A stretch of DNA of 64,000 nt from contig NZ_CP130832.1 in NCBI RefSeq assembly GCF_030549615.1, forward strand, positions 682,001 to 746,000, in the 5' to 3' direction. The position numbers were made by a program, and so were the translations under genes. The notes under the pieces were generated by a model that was given only the letters and a program-made list of their open reading frames with translations, did no database searches and had not been told where the DNA came from. Positions 8,732-18,507 of the stretch are shown here, in pieces (position 1 is the stretch's first letter; the number at the start of each line of letters is the position of its first letter). The stretch is from Stenotrophomonas sp. 610A2. Its GTDB lineage: Bacteria > Pseudomonadota > Gammaproteobacteria > Xanthomonadales > Xanthomonadaceae.

Positions 8732-8813
8732 CGTGACTCCTCGGTGCTGCGCGGCACCTTAGCAGAACGGCATGATCGGTTTGGTCAAGCCGGGCGTGCA
8801 GTGCAGAGGTTTC

Positions 8814-9686
8814 TCAGCCCTCGCCTGCAGGCAAAAGGCTGAGCAATGCGCGCGCGGCCGGGGTTGGGTCGGCTCGCCACACCGCACAGGTACGGAAGCG
8901 GAACGGCTCGACCAGCGGACGCACCACGGTGCGCTGCATCCGTGCAGCCATGCTGTCCGGCACCACCGCTACCGCCAGCCCGGCGGCGACCAGCTGCTGT
9001 TGCAGTTCACTGTGGGTGACCTCGTATTGCAGCTGCGCCTGGATGCCGCGTTCGCGCAGGGCGTCATCCACCATCCGGCGCACACCGGCACCGGGTACGA
9101 GGGCAGCCAAGGGCAGACCTTGCAGTGCCTGCAACGGGATGGCGGTGTGACTGACCAGCGGATGATCGGTGGGCATGACCAGTGACAGGCCTTCCTCGTG
9201 CAGCAGGCGGTGCTGCGGCGGCAGGGTGATCTGCGGGCCCACGCCGACCAGCGCCACGTCCAGGCTGCCCTGCTCCAGTTCGGCCAGCAGCACATCGCTC
9301 ATGCCCGCTTTGAGGTGGACCTCGACGGCCGGGTGCGCTGCCCGGAACGCAGCCAGCAAGGCCGGCACGTCGACCACATTGAGCGAGGTGATCTGGCCGA
9401 TATTGATGCGGCCACGCACCGTGCCCAGCGTCAGTGCCATTTCCTCCTGCAGGCGCGCTGCCGCCTGCAGGGTCAGCCGGGCGTTGTGCAGGAACACCTC
9501 GCCGGCGGCGGTAGGCCGCACCCGGCGGTGGCTGCGCTCGAACAGGCGCGAGCCGAAGGCATCTTCCAGCCGGGCGATCTGGTGGCTCAACGCCGATTGA
9601 ACGGTATGGCAGCGGGTGGCCGCGGCGGTGAAGCCGCCTTCCTCGGCCACGGCGACGGCGAATTCGAGCTGGCGCAGGGTGAACAT
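8814..9686 (-). CDS. LysR family transcriptional regulator (divergent to MFS exporter)
   Basis: A 290-residue LysR regulator. Residues 1-60 form the winged helix-turn-helix (TLRQLEFAVAVAEEGGFTAAA, then QSALSHQIARLEDAFGSRLFER); residues about 90-285 form the effector-binding domain. It is divergent from the MFS exporter at 9783 with 96 bp between starts, the classical arrangement for a LysR protein controlling its neighbour and itself. Effector unknown. Confidence 0.92.
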   Translation of the reverse strand: MFTLRQLEFAVAVAEEGGFTAAATRCHTVQSALSHQIARLEDAFGSRLFERSHRRVRPTAAGEVFLHNARLTLQAAARLQEEMALTLGTVRGRINIGQITSLNVVDVPALLAAFRAAHPAVEVHLKAGMSDVLLAELEQGSLDVALVGVGPQITLPPQHRLLHEEGLSLVMPTDHPLVSHTAIPLQALQGLPLAALVPGAGVRRMVDDALRERGIQAQLQYEVTHSELQQQLVAAGLAVAVVPDSMAARMQRTVVRPLVEPFRFRTCAVWRADPTPAARALLSLLPAGEG

Positions 9687-9782
9687 GCCATCACTGAAAC
9701 AGATGGATGGGATGAAAACAATACATTGGCGTCATTGATGGGGCAGGCCCAGACTTGCCCCTGTTCCCCCGTGGCCTCTCCC

Positions 9783-10994
9783 ATGACAACCCCTGCATCC
9801 CCGTCCCACCACCGTCCCTTGAGTCAGCCGCAGGTCCTGCTGCTGGCCGCGGCTACTGGCCTGATCGTGGCCGGCAACTATTACGCGCAGCCCTTGTTGC
9901 AGATCCTGGCCGAGGCCTTCCGGATCGGTGCCGACGAGGCAGGCTGGGTGGTCACGGCGGCGCAGCTGGCCTATGCCGCCGGCTTGCTGCTGATCGTGCC
10001 GCTGGGTGACCGCGTGGAGCGCCGGCGCCTGATCGTCGCCCTGTTCGTGTTGGCGGCGGTGGGCCTGGCGATCAGTGCCACCGCGACGCACTTCGTGCAG
10101 TTGCTGGTGGGCACGGCGCTGTCCGGTCTCAGTGCGGTGGCGGCGCAGGTGATCGTGGCGCATGCGGCAGGCTTGGCCGAGCCGGAGCATCGCGGGCGGG
10201 TGGTCGGCACCATCATGGCCGGCCTGCTGCTGGGCATCCTGTTGGCGCGCACCGCCTCCGGCGTGCTGGCCGGCTTGGGTTCCTGGCATACGATCTATTG
10301 GGTCGCCTGCGTTGCCTTGCTTGTGCTTGCGGTGGTGCTGGCACGCCTGCTGCCGGCGCATCAACCCAGCGCGACGCTCTCCTATCCGCGTCTGATCGGT
10401 TCGGTGCTGGCTTTGCTGCGCGATGAGCCGCTGCTGCGCCAGCGCTCCGTGCTGGGCGGGCTGCTGTTTGCCGGCTTCAGTGTGTTCTGGACGCCACTGG
10501 CCTTCCTGTTGTCGGGCCCGGCTTATGGTTACTCGATTGCCACCATCGGTTTGTTTGGTTTGATTGGCGCGGCAGGTGCGTTGGCTGCCAGCAGCGCAGG
10601 CAGGCTGACCGATCGCGGCCATGGCCGCGCGGTGGCGCTGGGTGGCCTGCTGATGATGCTGCTGTCGTGGTTGTTGCTGGCGTTCGCGCCGGTGTCGCTG
10701 GCGGCACTGATCGTGGGCGTGCTGTTGCTGGATATCGCCGTGCAAGCAGTGCACATCAACAACCAGAGCGTGATCTACCAGTTGGATGAAAGCGCCCGCA
10801 GCCGCATCACCTCGGCCTACATGACCTGCTACTTCATCGGCGGTGCCAGCGGTTCGGTACTGAGCACGATGGCGTGGACGCGGCATGGCTGGAACGGCGT
10901 CTGCGCGCTGGGCGGCGTGTTCGCAGTGATCGGCCTGTTGGTGTATTTCATGCCAGCCCGCAAGCAAGCCGCAAAGAATGTGGGAGCGGCGTAA
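9783..10994 (+). CDS. MFS transporter (sugar/drug efflux type)
   Basis: A 403-residue, 12-helix major facilitator protein beginning MTTPASPSHHRPLSQPQ. Motif A between helices 2 and 3 reads GDRVERRRLI. QLDESARSRITSAYMTCYFIGG near helix 11 is typical of the YnfM/arabinose-efflux group of exporters. It is probably induced by the divergent LysR protein. Translation could also start 45 bp earlier at 9738; 9783 was chosen because the hydrophobic core follows normally. The last codons (Val-Gly-Ala-Ala-stop) lie inside a GGAGCGGCGTAAGCCGC repeat, so the repeat supplies the stop codon and the native C-terminus has been replaced or trimmed. Confidence 0.92.
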   Translation: MTTPASPSHHRPLSQPQVLLLAAATGLIVAGNYYAQPLLQILAEAFRIGADEAGWVVTAAQLAYAAGLLLIVPLGDRVERRRLIVALFVLAAVGLAISATATHFVQLLVGTALSGLSAVAAQVIVAHAAGLAEPEHRGRVVGTIMAGLLLGILLARTASGVLAGLGSWHTIYWVACVALLVLAVVLARLLPAHQPSATLSYPRLIGSVLALLRDEPLLRQRSVLGGLLFAGFSVFWTPLAFLLSGPAYGYSIATIGLFGLIGAAGALAASSAGRLTDRGHGRAVALGGLLMMLLSWLLLAFAPVSLAALIVGVLLLDIAVQAVHINNQSVIYQLDESARSRITSAYMTCYFIGGASGSVLSTMAWTRHGWNGVCALGGVFAVIGLLVYFMPARKQAAKNVGAA

Positions 10995-11299
10995 GCCGCC
11001 AAGCCGATGATGATTCCGCTGAAGGATTGCCGGCACCATCATGCACTTGTGGGAGCGGCGTAAGCCGCGAAACCGGCAATCGTTTCGCTGGCGGATCACC
11101 TGGGCACTGGGCTGTAGATGGGTGGTTGGGGCATGACGCCAAAGCCAAAGCCAAAGCCAAAGCCAAAGCGTCCCCCCATCCGCCCTTCGGGCACCTTCCC
11201 CCGCAGGCGGGAGAAGGGATAGCAACAGCCACAGCCACAGCCACAGCCACAGCTAGATCCGCAGCCAATCACTTGTAGGAGCGGCGTAAGCCGCGAAGC
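10979..11299. repeat. Three GGAGCGGCGTAAGCCGC REP-like units
   Basis: Units reading TGTGGGAGCGGCGTAAGCCG followed by C(G/C)AAG begin at 10979, 11048 and 11274 (TGTAGG in the last), all on the plus strand. GCGGC/GCCGC forms a small stem around GTAA. Inverted, more divergent units occur near 37763 and 37908. They resemble the Pseudomonas-type REP layout (TGTGGGAGC head, then a stem) and are likely REP sequences mobilised by a RAYT transposase elsewhere. The first unit ends the MFS gene. Confidence 0.75.
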
Positions 11300-11462
11300 T
11301 GGCGATGGTGACGTTTTTGGATCGCCTGCGATCTGAGCGGCTGGGTTCTATGCCTTGTGGCAAAGGCAAAGCGCAAAATCAACGGCCCCCCTCCCCAACC
11401 CTCCCCTGCGCTCCGCGCAAGGGAGGGGGTAGAAGCAACGCCAACTGCCACAGCCACAGCAA
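11000..11462. other. Gene-free 460-bp stretch of mixed repeats
   Basis: No convincing gene lies here between the convergent MFS and FUSC genes. Apart from REP units it holds five GCCAAA hexamers (11138-11167), four to five ACAGCC hexamers (11225-11254) with two more at about 11447-11458, an imperfect hairpin CCATCCGCCCTTCGGGCACC...GGCGGGAGAAGGG (11173-11219), and a CCCTCC...GCGC..GCGC...GGGAGGGGG hairpin (11386-11430) related to 37666-37887. Any of these could stop transcription from both sides. Confidence 0.7.
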
Positions 11463-13631
11463 CTACGCCGGCAGCATCGCCTCTTCCGCTGCTGCCCTCA
11501 GCTTCGGCAACAGCCGCAGCATCAAGGCCAACTGGGTACGCACCAGTCGCGACTTTTCATCGATCTCATCCTGCATCTGCTCCAGCGCATCGGCCAGTGC
11601 GATCTCGTCTTCCTGCGGCTCCGCCGGCTGGCGCTTGGCCAAGGCTTCAGACAATGCAGCCAGGGACTGCTGCAGCTGCCGATGCCCATCTGCAACCTGG
11701 GCATCCTCATTGACTGCATCCGCCCGCGCGCGATGTGCGCCCAGCGCCGACAGATAGCCGAGCAAGGTATTGGACAGCCCAAGGAAACGAAAACCTGCAT
11801 CCAGGTTGCCACGCGCGTAACCGGGCTCGCGCAGCATGTTGGCCAGCGCCACCGACAGCGCGACGTCGGCGTTGTGCATGTCGCGGCGGGCAATGCGGTA
11901 GGGCAGGTCGTCGCGCATGCCGCTGCGGTACTGGCCAAGCACCTCATCCAGATAGGCGGTGCTGGTCGCGATCACCTGCGCCATCACCTTATGCAGGCGC
12001 CGGCCTTCCCAGTCGGGCAGGATCAGCAGCGAGGCGATGGCGGCGATGATGCAGCCGATCAAGGTGTCGAGGAAACGCGGCCAGATCAGCACGAAGCCGT
12101 TGCCGATCAGGTTGAAGCACAGCAGTGCCATCACCGTGATTGCCGCTGTCGCCAGCAGGTAACGGTCGGTACGGGTAAAGAAGAACAGCAGCGCTGCCGC
12201 CAGCGCCAACAGCAGCTGCAGGCCGGTGCCGGGGAACAACTGCATCAAGGCCCAGGTCACGCCCAGGCCGAGCAGGGTGCCGGCGATGCGTTGCACCAAC
12301 CGCAAACGGGTTGCGCCGAAGTTTGGCCGGCAGACGAAGACGATGGTCAGCAGGATCCAGTAGCCGTTGTCGGGGTGCACCAGTTTCAGCAGCGCGTAAC
12401 CGGCGATCAGCGCCAAGGCGATGCGCACGCCATGGCGGAACAGCAGCGAGCCCGGTGTCAGCGCCTGGCGCAGGCGCGTGCCCATCTCGCGCAGGGTATG
12501 CGGTGAGGAATCACGCAGGCGGGTATCGATGCCTTCCAGCGGCGTATCCGCCAAGGCGGCTTCGGACAGCTGCCGCTCGATGCTGGTCAGGTTGGTGGCC
12601 AGCAGCTGCAGCGAGCCAAGCAGGCGTGTCCACTGCGGATTGCGTTGTTCGCGCAGGTATTGCAACGAAGACTGCAGGTCCTGGCCGGCGACGCGGGCGC
12701 GCTCGCCATAGTCGAAGGGCTGGCGCAGGCGGATGGCCTCTCCCAGCGACTGGCAGGCCTTGCCCTGCAACGACAGCAGGCGCCGGCAGCGGTACAGCAC
12801 GTCGCTGTGGAAGAAGGCGTCGGCCAGGGCTTCATATGGATAGTGCGAGGAGCTGGCGCGCTCGTGGAAGTCCTGCGCCATGTAGTAAAGGCGGAAGTAC
12901 AGGCCCGACTGCACGCCGGGGCGGCCTGAGCGACCGAAACGGCTGAGGATGGCGGTCTTGGCGATGTTCAGTGCCTGCACCACGCGCACGTTCTGTTCGG
13001 CCAGCGCCAGCCGCCGAGCTTCCAGATCGCCCTGACGCACCGGCTCGAACAGGTCGGCCTTGAGCTGCAGGTACTGGCCAAGTTCGAAGAACAGCCGTGC
13101 CAGGCGCTCGCGAACCGGGCGGTTGGCGAACATCGCCGTCCACAGTATCGACAGCAGCCCGTACCAGCTGGCGCCAACCAGCAGTGGAATCACCTCGCGC
13201 AGCGCCTGTTGCTGGCTGACGTTGTGGTGCTGGTCCATCGCGATCATCGCGTAGATCGCCAGCGTCACCGTGGCCTGGGCGATGGAGGCATAGCGCTCGC
13301 CGAGCGCGCCAAGCAGGGTCAAGCCGAAGGCGGTCAACGCCAGTGCGCTGATGAAGGGGATGGGGTGTGGAAACAGCACGATGACCGCCGCCGCGGCAGC
13401 GACGAAACACAGCAGCGACAGCAACACCGATTTGGTGCGGCCCCACCAGTTGTCATCGGTCTCGGCGATGGCGCTGGCAATGATGCCCAGGAACAGGCCG
13501 GGAATCGCTTCGATGTGGCCGTCGTACCAGCCATAGGCGATGGCCACGGTGAGTGCGATGAACACGCGCAGCCCGTAGCTGGCTTTTTCGTGGGCCCAGA
13601 GTTGGCCGAGGTGGCGGTCGAGACGGCGCAT
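11463..13631 (-). CDS. FUSC family membrane transporter (YccS/AaeB-like)
   Basis: A 722-residue protein with two membrane blocks (about residues 20-165 and 395-530), each followed by a long alpha-helical cytoplasmic part. The second block includes HPDNGYWILLTIVFVCRPNFGATRLRLVQRIAGT, shown here only to mark the FUSC pattern NGYWILLT...CRPNFGATR...QRIAGT. This two-module plan matches YccS-like proteins related to the aromatic-acid exporter AaeB. Substrate unknown. It is flanked by a repeat-rich gap and a convergent-side LysR gene and appears to be a single-gene unit. Confidence 0.9.
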   Translation of the reverse strand: MRRLDRHLGQLWAHEKASYGLRVFIALTVAIAYGWYDGHIEAIPGLFLGIIASAIAETDDNWWGRTKSVLLSLLCFVAAAAAVIVLFPHPIPFISALALTAFGLTLLGALGERYASIAQATVTLAIYAMIAMDQHHNVSQQQALREVIPLLVGASWYGLLSILWTAMFANRPVRERLARLFFELGQYLQLKADLFEPVRQGDLEARRLALAEQNVRVVQALNIAKTAILSRFGRSGRPGVQSGLYFRLYYMAQDFHERASSSHYPYEALADAFFHSDVLYRCRRLLSLQGKACQSLGEAIRLRQPFDYGERARVAGQDLQSSLQYLREQRNPQWTRLLGSLQLLATNLTSIERQLSEAALADTPLEGIDTRLRDSSPHTLREMGTRLRQALTPGSLLFRHGVRIALALIAGYALLKLVHPDNGYWILLTIVFVCRPNFGATRLRLVQRIAGTLLGLGVTWALMQLFPGTGLQLLLALAAALLFFFTRTDRYLLATAAITVMALLCFNLIGNGFVLIWPRFLDTLIGCIIAAIASLLILPDWEGRRLHKVMAQVIATSTAYLDEVLGQYRSGMRDDLPYRIARRDMHNADVALSVALANMLREPGYARGNLDAGFRFLGLSNTLLGYLSALGAHRARADAVNEDAQVADGHRQLQQSLAALSEALAKRQPAEPQEDEIALADALEQMQDEIDEKSRLVRTQLALMLRLLPKLRAAAEEAMLPA

Positions 13632-13722
13632 GCCGGAAGCGGGTACTCGCTGTGATCAGGCTGTCAGCTTGCGGTGCCGCTGCGATGCAGGCAAGCGCGA
13701 TCCGTCTGCAAGTACGCCGGAA

Positions 13723-14640
13723 TCAAGCTGCAGCGTTGGCCGCCCGCATGAAATCGAGGAACACGCGCAGCTTGGGTGCCAGCTGCTCGCGCGAGGGGTA
13801 ATAAAGATGGAAGCCTGCATAAGGCGCTTGCCAGTCATCCAGCAGTCCTTGTACGCGACCAGCGTCGATGTCGGTGCGGGCGATGGCTTCGAATATCTGC
13901 AGCAGGCCTAGGCCTTCGCGCGCTGCCTGCAAGGCCAAGGTGCTGTCGTTGAGCAGCAGCGGCCCGCCGACATCGAGGGTGAAGTCGCGGCCCTCACGGC
14001 TGAACTCCCAGGGCATCACCCGGCCATTGCTGTTGCGGTGGCGGATGCAGGCATGGCCGATCAGCGCTTCAGGCGTTTGTGGTGTGCCGTGCCGTTGCAG
14101 ATACTCCGGTGCGGCGACCACCGTCCAACGCATTGGCGGCCCCAGCGGCACCGCGATCATGCCGTCGGCCAGCGCTTCGCCCAGGCGGATGCCGGCATCG
14201 AAGCCCTCGCCGACCACATCGACCAGCGCTGCCTGCATCGACAATTCCACTTCCACCTGCGGGTAGGCGGCATGGAAGGCGGGCAGGTGTGGCAGCAACA
14301 GGTACTCGATGGCGAAACGCGGCGCGGTAATGCGCAGCTGGCCGGTGGCGACGTCGCGGTTGGCTTCCACTGCGTGCAGGGCCTCGCCGATGCGGGCCAA
14401 TGCCGGTGCGGTGTCCTGCAGCAGGCGCTGGCCGGCCTCGGTCAGGCCAACCCGGCGCGTGGTCCGTTGCAGCAGGCGGGTGCCCAGCCGGCGCTCCAGG
14501 TTGCGGATGGTCTGCGACAAGGCCGATGGCGAGACCCCGAGTTCGATAGCGGCATGGCGGAAGCTGGCATGCCTTGTAACGCAGGCGAAAGCCGCCAGCG
14601 CGGGCAATAGGGAGGGCTCTACTGTGAAGTCTGGCTTCAT
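13723..14640 (-). CDS. LysR family transcriptional regulator (divergent to aldo/keto reductase)
   Basis: A 305-residue LysR regulator of the CrgA/DmlR-like group: winged helix-turn-helix at about 9-68 (ASFRHAAIELGVSPSALSQT, then RRLGTRLLQRTTR) and a substrate-binding domain at about 95-300. The start at 14640 leaves an 82-bp divergent promoter region with the aldo/keto reductase gene; the open frame to 14790 would run into that promoter and was rejected. Likely controls the reductase. Confidence 0.92.
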   Translation of the reverse strand: MKPDFTVEPSLLPALAAFACVTRHASFRHAAIELGVSPSALSQTIRNLERRLGTRLLQRTTRRVGLTEAGQRLLQDTAPALARIGEALHAVEANRDVATGQLRITAPRFAIEYLLLPHLPAFHAAYPQVEVELSMQAALVDVVGEGFDAGIRLGEALADGMIAVPLGPPMRWTVVAAPEYLQRHGTPQTPEALIGHACIRHRNSNGRVMPWEFSREGRDFTLDVGGPLLLNDSTLALQAAREGLGLLQIFEAIARTDIDAGRVQGLLDDWQAPYAGFHLYYPSREQLAPKLRVFLDFMRAANAAA

Positions 14641-14722
14641 GGTCAGTTCGGAGTATCCATCTTTATCGGCATAGTGGCGAGCGCCTACAGTTACTCCCGT
14701 CCTTAGCGAGCTGGAGTTGCCA

Positions 14723-15712
<990 letters not shown>

Positions 15713-15718
<6 letters not shown>

Positions 15719-15926
15719 AGCCGAGCTCCGCTTCAAATGTAGAGCCGAGCCATGCTCGGCTGAGGCCTGCAAATGTAGAGCCGAGCCATGCTCGGCTGAG
15801 GCCTGCAAATGTAGAGCCGAGCCATGCTCGGCTGAGGCTTTCCCTATAAGGCCCCTGCCGAGCATGGCTCGGCACTACGCTGGGCATGACCGGTAGAGCC
15901 TCTGCCGAGCATGGCTCGGCACTACC
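15713..15926. repeat. SMAG (GTAG) repeat array between aldo/keto reductase and purD
   Basis: A partial unit at 15715 is followed by three identical 36-bp direct units starting at 15739, 15775 and 15811, each GTAGAGCCGAGCCATGCTCG plus a 16-bp spacer. Inverted or facing units ending in CTAC follow at about 15878 and 15925, with another GTAG at 15893. The stem GCCGAGC/GCTCGGC with GTAG head is the SMAG family known from Stenotrophomonas. It lies between convergent genes and could end transcripts from both. Confidence 0.93.
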
Positions 15927-15939
15927 TTTTGCGTTCCGC

Positions 15940-17226
15940 TTATTGCTGTTCGCGTGCGATCGCGCGCCAGCCGATGTCGTTGCGGTGGAACTCGTTGGCC
16001 CAGTGGATCTTGGCGACACCTGCGTAGGCATGCTTCTGTGCATCGCCAACGCTGTCACCCAGCGCTGCAACACACAACACACGGCCGCCGGCGCTGACCA
16101 CATTGCCGTCAGCATCAAGCGCCGTACCTGCATGGAATACCTTGGCACTGGCCGGCACATCACCCAAACCGCTGATCACATCACCGGTGATCGGCGTTTC
16201 CGGGTAAGGCTTGGCCGCCAACACCACACCCAGCGATGGACGCGGATCCCACTGCGCTTCCACACCTGCCAGGGCGCCATCAATGGCGGCCTCAACCAGA
16301 TCGAGCAGATCCGACTGCAGGCGCAGCATCACCGGCTGGGTTTCCGGGTCGCCGAAGCGCACGTTGAATTCGATCACCTTCGGCGCGCCGCTGACATCGA
16401 TCATCAAACCGGCATACAGAAAGCCGGTGAATGGAACGCCATCGGCGATCATGCCGGCCACGGTCGGTTCAACGACTTCACGCATCACCCGCGCATGCAC
16501 GTCCGGCGTCACCACCGGTGCCGGCGAGTAAGCGCCCATGCCACCGGTGTTCGGGCCGGTATCTCCATCACCAACACGCTTGTGGTCCTGGCTGGTGGCC
16601 ATCGGCAGCGCAATGCGGCCATCGACCATCGAGATGAAGCTGGCTTCCTCGCCTTCGAGGAATTCCTCGATCACCACGCGCGCACCGGCATCGCCGAAGG
16701 CATTGCCGCTGAGCATGTCGTGCACGGCAGCTTCGGCTTCTTCCATCGTCATCGCCACGATCACGCCCTTGCCGGCGGCAAGCCCGTCGGCCTTGATCAC
16801 GATGGGCGCGCCCTTCTCATGCAGGTAGGCCAGCGCCGCATCCACTTCCGTATGCACGGCGTAGTACGCGGTGGGAATGCCATGACGGGCCAGGAAGTCC
16901 TTGGCGAAGGCCTTGCTGCCTTCCAGCTGCGCGGCAGCGGCAGTCGGGCCGAAGATGCGCAGGCCTGCCTCGCGGAAGCGATCTACCACGCCCAGCACCA
17001 GCGGTACTTCCGGGCCGACCACGGTCACGCCCACGGCCTCGTCCTGCGCCAGCTTCAGCAGGCCTTCGATGTCGGTGACCTTGATCGCGACATTGCGGCA
17101 CTTGCCTTCAGTGGCAGTGCCTGCGTTACCCGGGGCAACGATCACTTCGCTCACGCGCGGCGATTGCGCCAGCTTCCATGCAAGTGCGTGTTCGCGGCCG
17201 CCAGAGCCGATGACGAGGATTTTCAT
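15940..17226 (-). CDS. purD: Phosphoribosylamine-glycine ligase PurD
   Basis: A 428-residue ATP-grasp enzyme joining phosphoribosylamine and glycine to give GAR in purine synthesis. The N-terminal dinucleotide-like motif VIGSGGREHALAWKL, the ATP-grasp segments KADGLAAGKGV and DHKRVGDGDTGPNTGGMGAY, and the metal/ATP motif EFNVRFGDPETQ are all intact and the length is normal. In this genome it is separated from purH by two lipoprotein genes; the gap to the nearer one is 21 bp, so all are probably one transcript. Confidence 0.97.
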   Translation of the reverse strand: MKILVIGSGGREHALAWKLAQSPRVSEVIVAPGNAGTATEGKCRNVAIKVTDIEGLLKLAQDEAVGVTVVGPEVPLVLGVVDRFREAGLRIFGPTAAAAQLEGSKAFAKDFLARHGIPTAYYAVHTEVDAALAYLHEKGAPIVIKADGLAAGKGVIVAMTMEEAEAAVHDMLSGNAFGDAGARVVIEEFLEGEEASFISMVDGRIALPMATSQDHKRVGDGDTGPNTGGMGAYSPAPVVTPDVHARVMREVVEPTVAGMIADGVPFTGFLYAGLMIDVSGAPKVIEFNVRFGDPETQPVMLRLQSDLLDLVEAAIDGALAGVEAQWDPRPSLGVVLAAKPYPETPITGDVISGLGDVPASAKVFHAGTALDADGNVVSAGGRVLCVAALGDSVGDAQKHAYAGVAKIHWANEFHRNDIGWRAIAREQQ

Positions 17227-17247
17227 GGGGTCAGTTCCTGTGGGGCA

Positions 17248-17658
17248 TCAATGGGGAATGCAATCGGAGGCTTTCAGCGTGGCTTCGAAGAACACCGCGT
17301 CATTGGCATCCACGAAGCGCCGCGTAACGCCGCCGCCGGCGTCGTGGAGCGGACGCAATACCGGGTCCTGGCATAGCTCGGTGATCGCTTGGTGCTCGTC
17401 GAGGCGCAATGCCTCGAACACCTCGGGTTTGGCTTTGGCCATGGCAACGGTGGCGTCGGCGAAACGCACGACCAACACGATGTCATTTGCCTGCTTGTGC
17501 GCCGACTCGGTGATCAGGCCATCGCGGTAGGGGGTTGGCAGCTGTTTGCTGAGCTTGGCAAGGGCATCGGCCTGCACGTCGCCGAGCTTGTTGTTTCCGC
17601 AACTGGCAAGAAGTGCTGCACAAATGCAGGCGACCACTGCCGGTGTGACGTTGCGCAT
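17248..17658 (-). CDS. Putative small lipoprotein of unknown function
   Basis: A 136-residue protein with a signal peptide and lipobox LLASC near residue 20, then a polar domain of about 110 residues containing GLITESAHKQANDIVLVVRF. I do not recognise the family. Its ATG (17658) overlaps the stop of the preceding lipoprotein gene in TGATG, so translation is coupled. It sits between purH and purD. The predicted location is a membrane-anchored periplasmic protein. Confidence 0.75.
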   Translation of the reverse strand: MRNVTPAVVACICAALLASCGNNKLGDVQADALAKLSKQLPTPYRDGLITESAHKQANDIVLVVRFADATVAMAKAKPEVFEALRLDEHQAITELCQDPVLRPLHDAGGGVTRRFVDANDAVFFEATLKASDCIPH

Positions 17659-18485
17659 CAGTTGCAAGCCTCAATCTGCATGGTGGGAGGAATCAGATAG
17701 CGCGACTGCGCATCGTCATAGGCGATGTCATGGCGCTTGTTCACCGCACCGGCGCAGCCCCGGCCTTTTTCCTGCACGTGCAGCGGCCAATAGGCCAGCT
17801 GCGGCTGGCTGTTGTCAGGAGCTGCGTCGAAGTTCAGGTCCAGGCGGCCGTGCGAGCAGTTGCCCGACGCGTTGCAGTCGATGGCGTTGCGATCATCCAG
17901 GTGGCTGCGCAGCCAGCCTGCACTGGTCAGCTTCTTGTCGCCATCGAACACATACCAGGCGCGGTTGCGCATCGCTGCGCCAACCACCACCAGTTCGTCT
18001 TCGACCTGGAAGCCCCAGGCGTTTGCGCCCATCTGCAGCGTGCTGACCGTGCCCGGCTTGCCACCGGTGCCGCTGCCCTGGCCGAGCAGTTCGGCGGCGA
18101 CGCTGACGCCGTCATCGGCGGCGCGCTGCAGGACGATGAAATCGGTGCTGCCCAGTTCGATCGGGCTGGCGTCGTCATAGCTGGTGCAGATTGCCAGCAT
18201 GCGGTAGTTGCCGTTCTGCACCTTGATGCTCTGGTCGGCGCAGATATCGCGATGCACCGGACGTGCCTGACCCAGATCGGCATCACTCAGTTGCTGCGTC
18301 CATTGCCCCTGCAACTGCACGGTGCTGCCATAGCGTTCCTGCAGTACGGCCATCACCCCGGCCTCGTAGCTGAGTTTCGGCTTTGCTGCTGGAGCGTCGC
18401 CCTGTGCGGGCGTGCCCTGCTGGCACGAAGCCAGCAGGGCGACGGCGAGCAGGGAAATCAAACGCGGGAAAACCCTGGTCGCCAT
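17658..18485 (-). CDS. Putative lipoprotein of unknown function
   Basis: A 275-residue protein with a basic signal peptide (MATRVFPRLISLLAVALLASC) ending in the lipobox LLASC, then QQGTPAQGDAPAAKPK linker and a globular part with several cysteines (YDDASPIELGSTDF, NAIDCNASGNCSHGRLDLNF, KGRGCAG). Family not recognised; it looks like a periplasmic lipoprotein possibly stabilised by disulfides. The start at 18485 gives a proper signal sequence; the open frame to 18554 was rejected. It begins 22 bp after purH and overlaps the next lipoprotein gene. Confidence 0.75.
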   Translation of the reverse strand: MATRVFPRLISLLAVALLASCQQGTPAQGDAPAAKPKLSYEAGVMAVLQERYGSTVQLQGQWTQQLSDADLGQARPVHRDICADQSIKVQNGNYRMLAICTSYDDASPIELGSTDFIVLQRAADDGVSVAAELLGQGSGTGGKPGTVSTLQMGANAWGFQVEDELVVVGAAMRNRAWYVFDGDKKLTSAGWLRSHLDDRNAIDCNASGNCSHGRLDLNFDAAPDNSQPQLAYWPLHVQEKGRGCAGAVNKRHDIAYDDAQSRYLIPPTMQIEACN

Positions 18486-18507
18486 GTGCCAGCTCTCGGT
18501 AACGGAA

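Noticed and set aside
15739..15846. Tandem 36-bp repeats resembling a CRISPR array
   Set aside because: Each whole unit including its spacer is repeated unchanged and contains the SMAG palindrome; there are no unique spacers and no cas genes.
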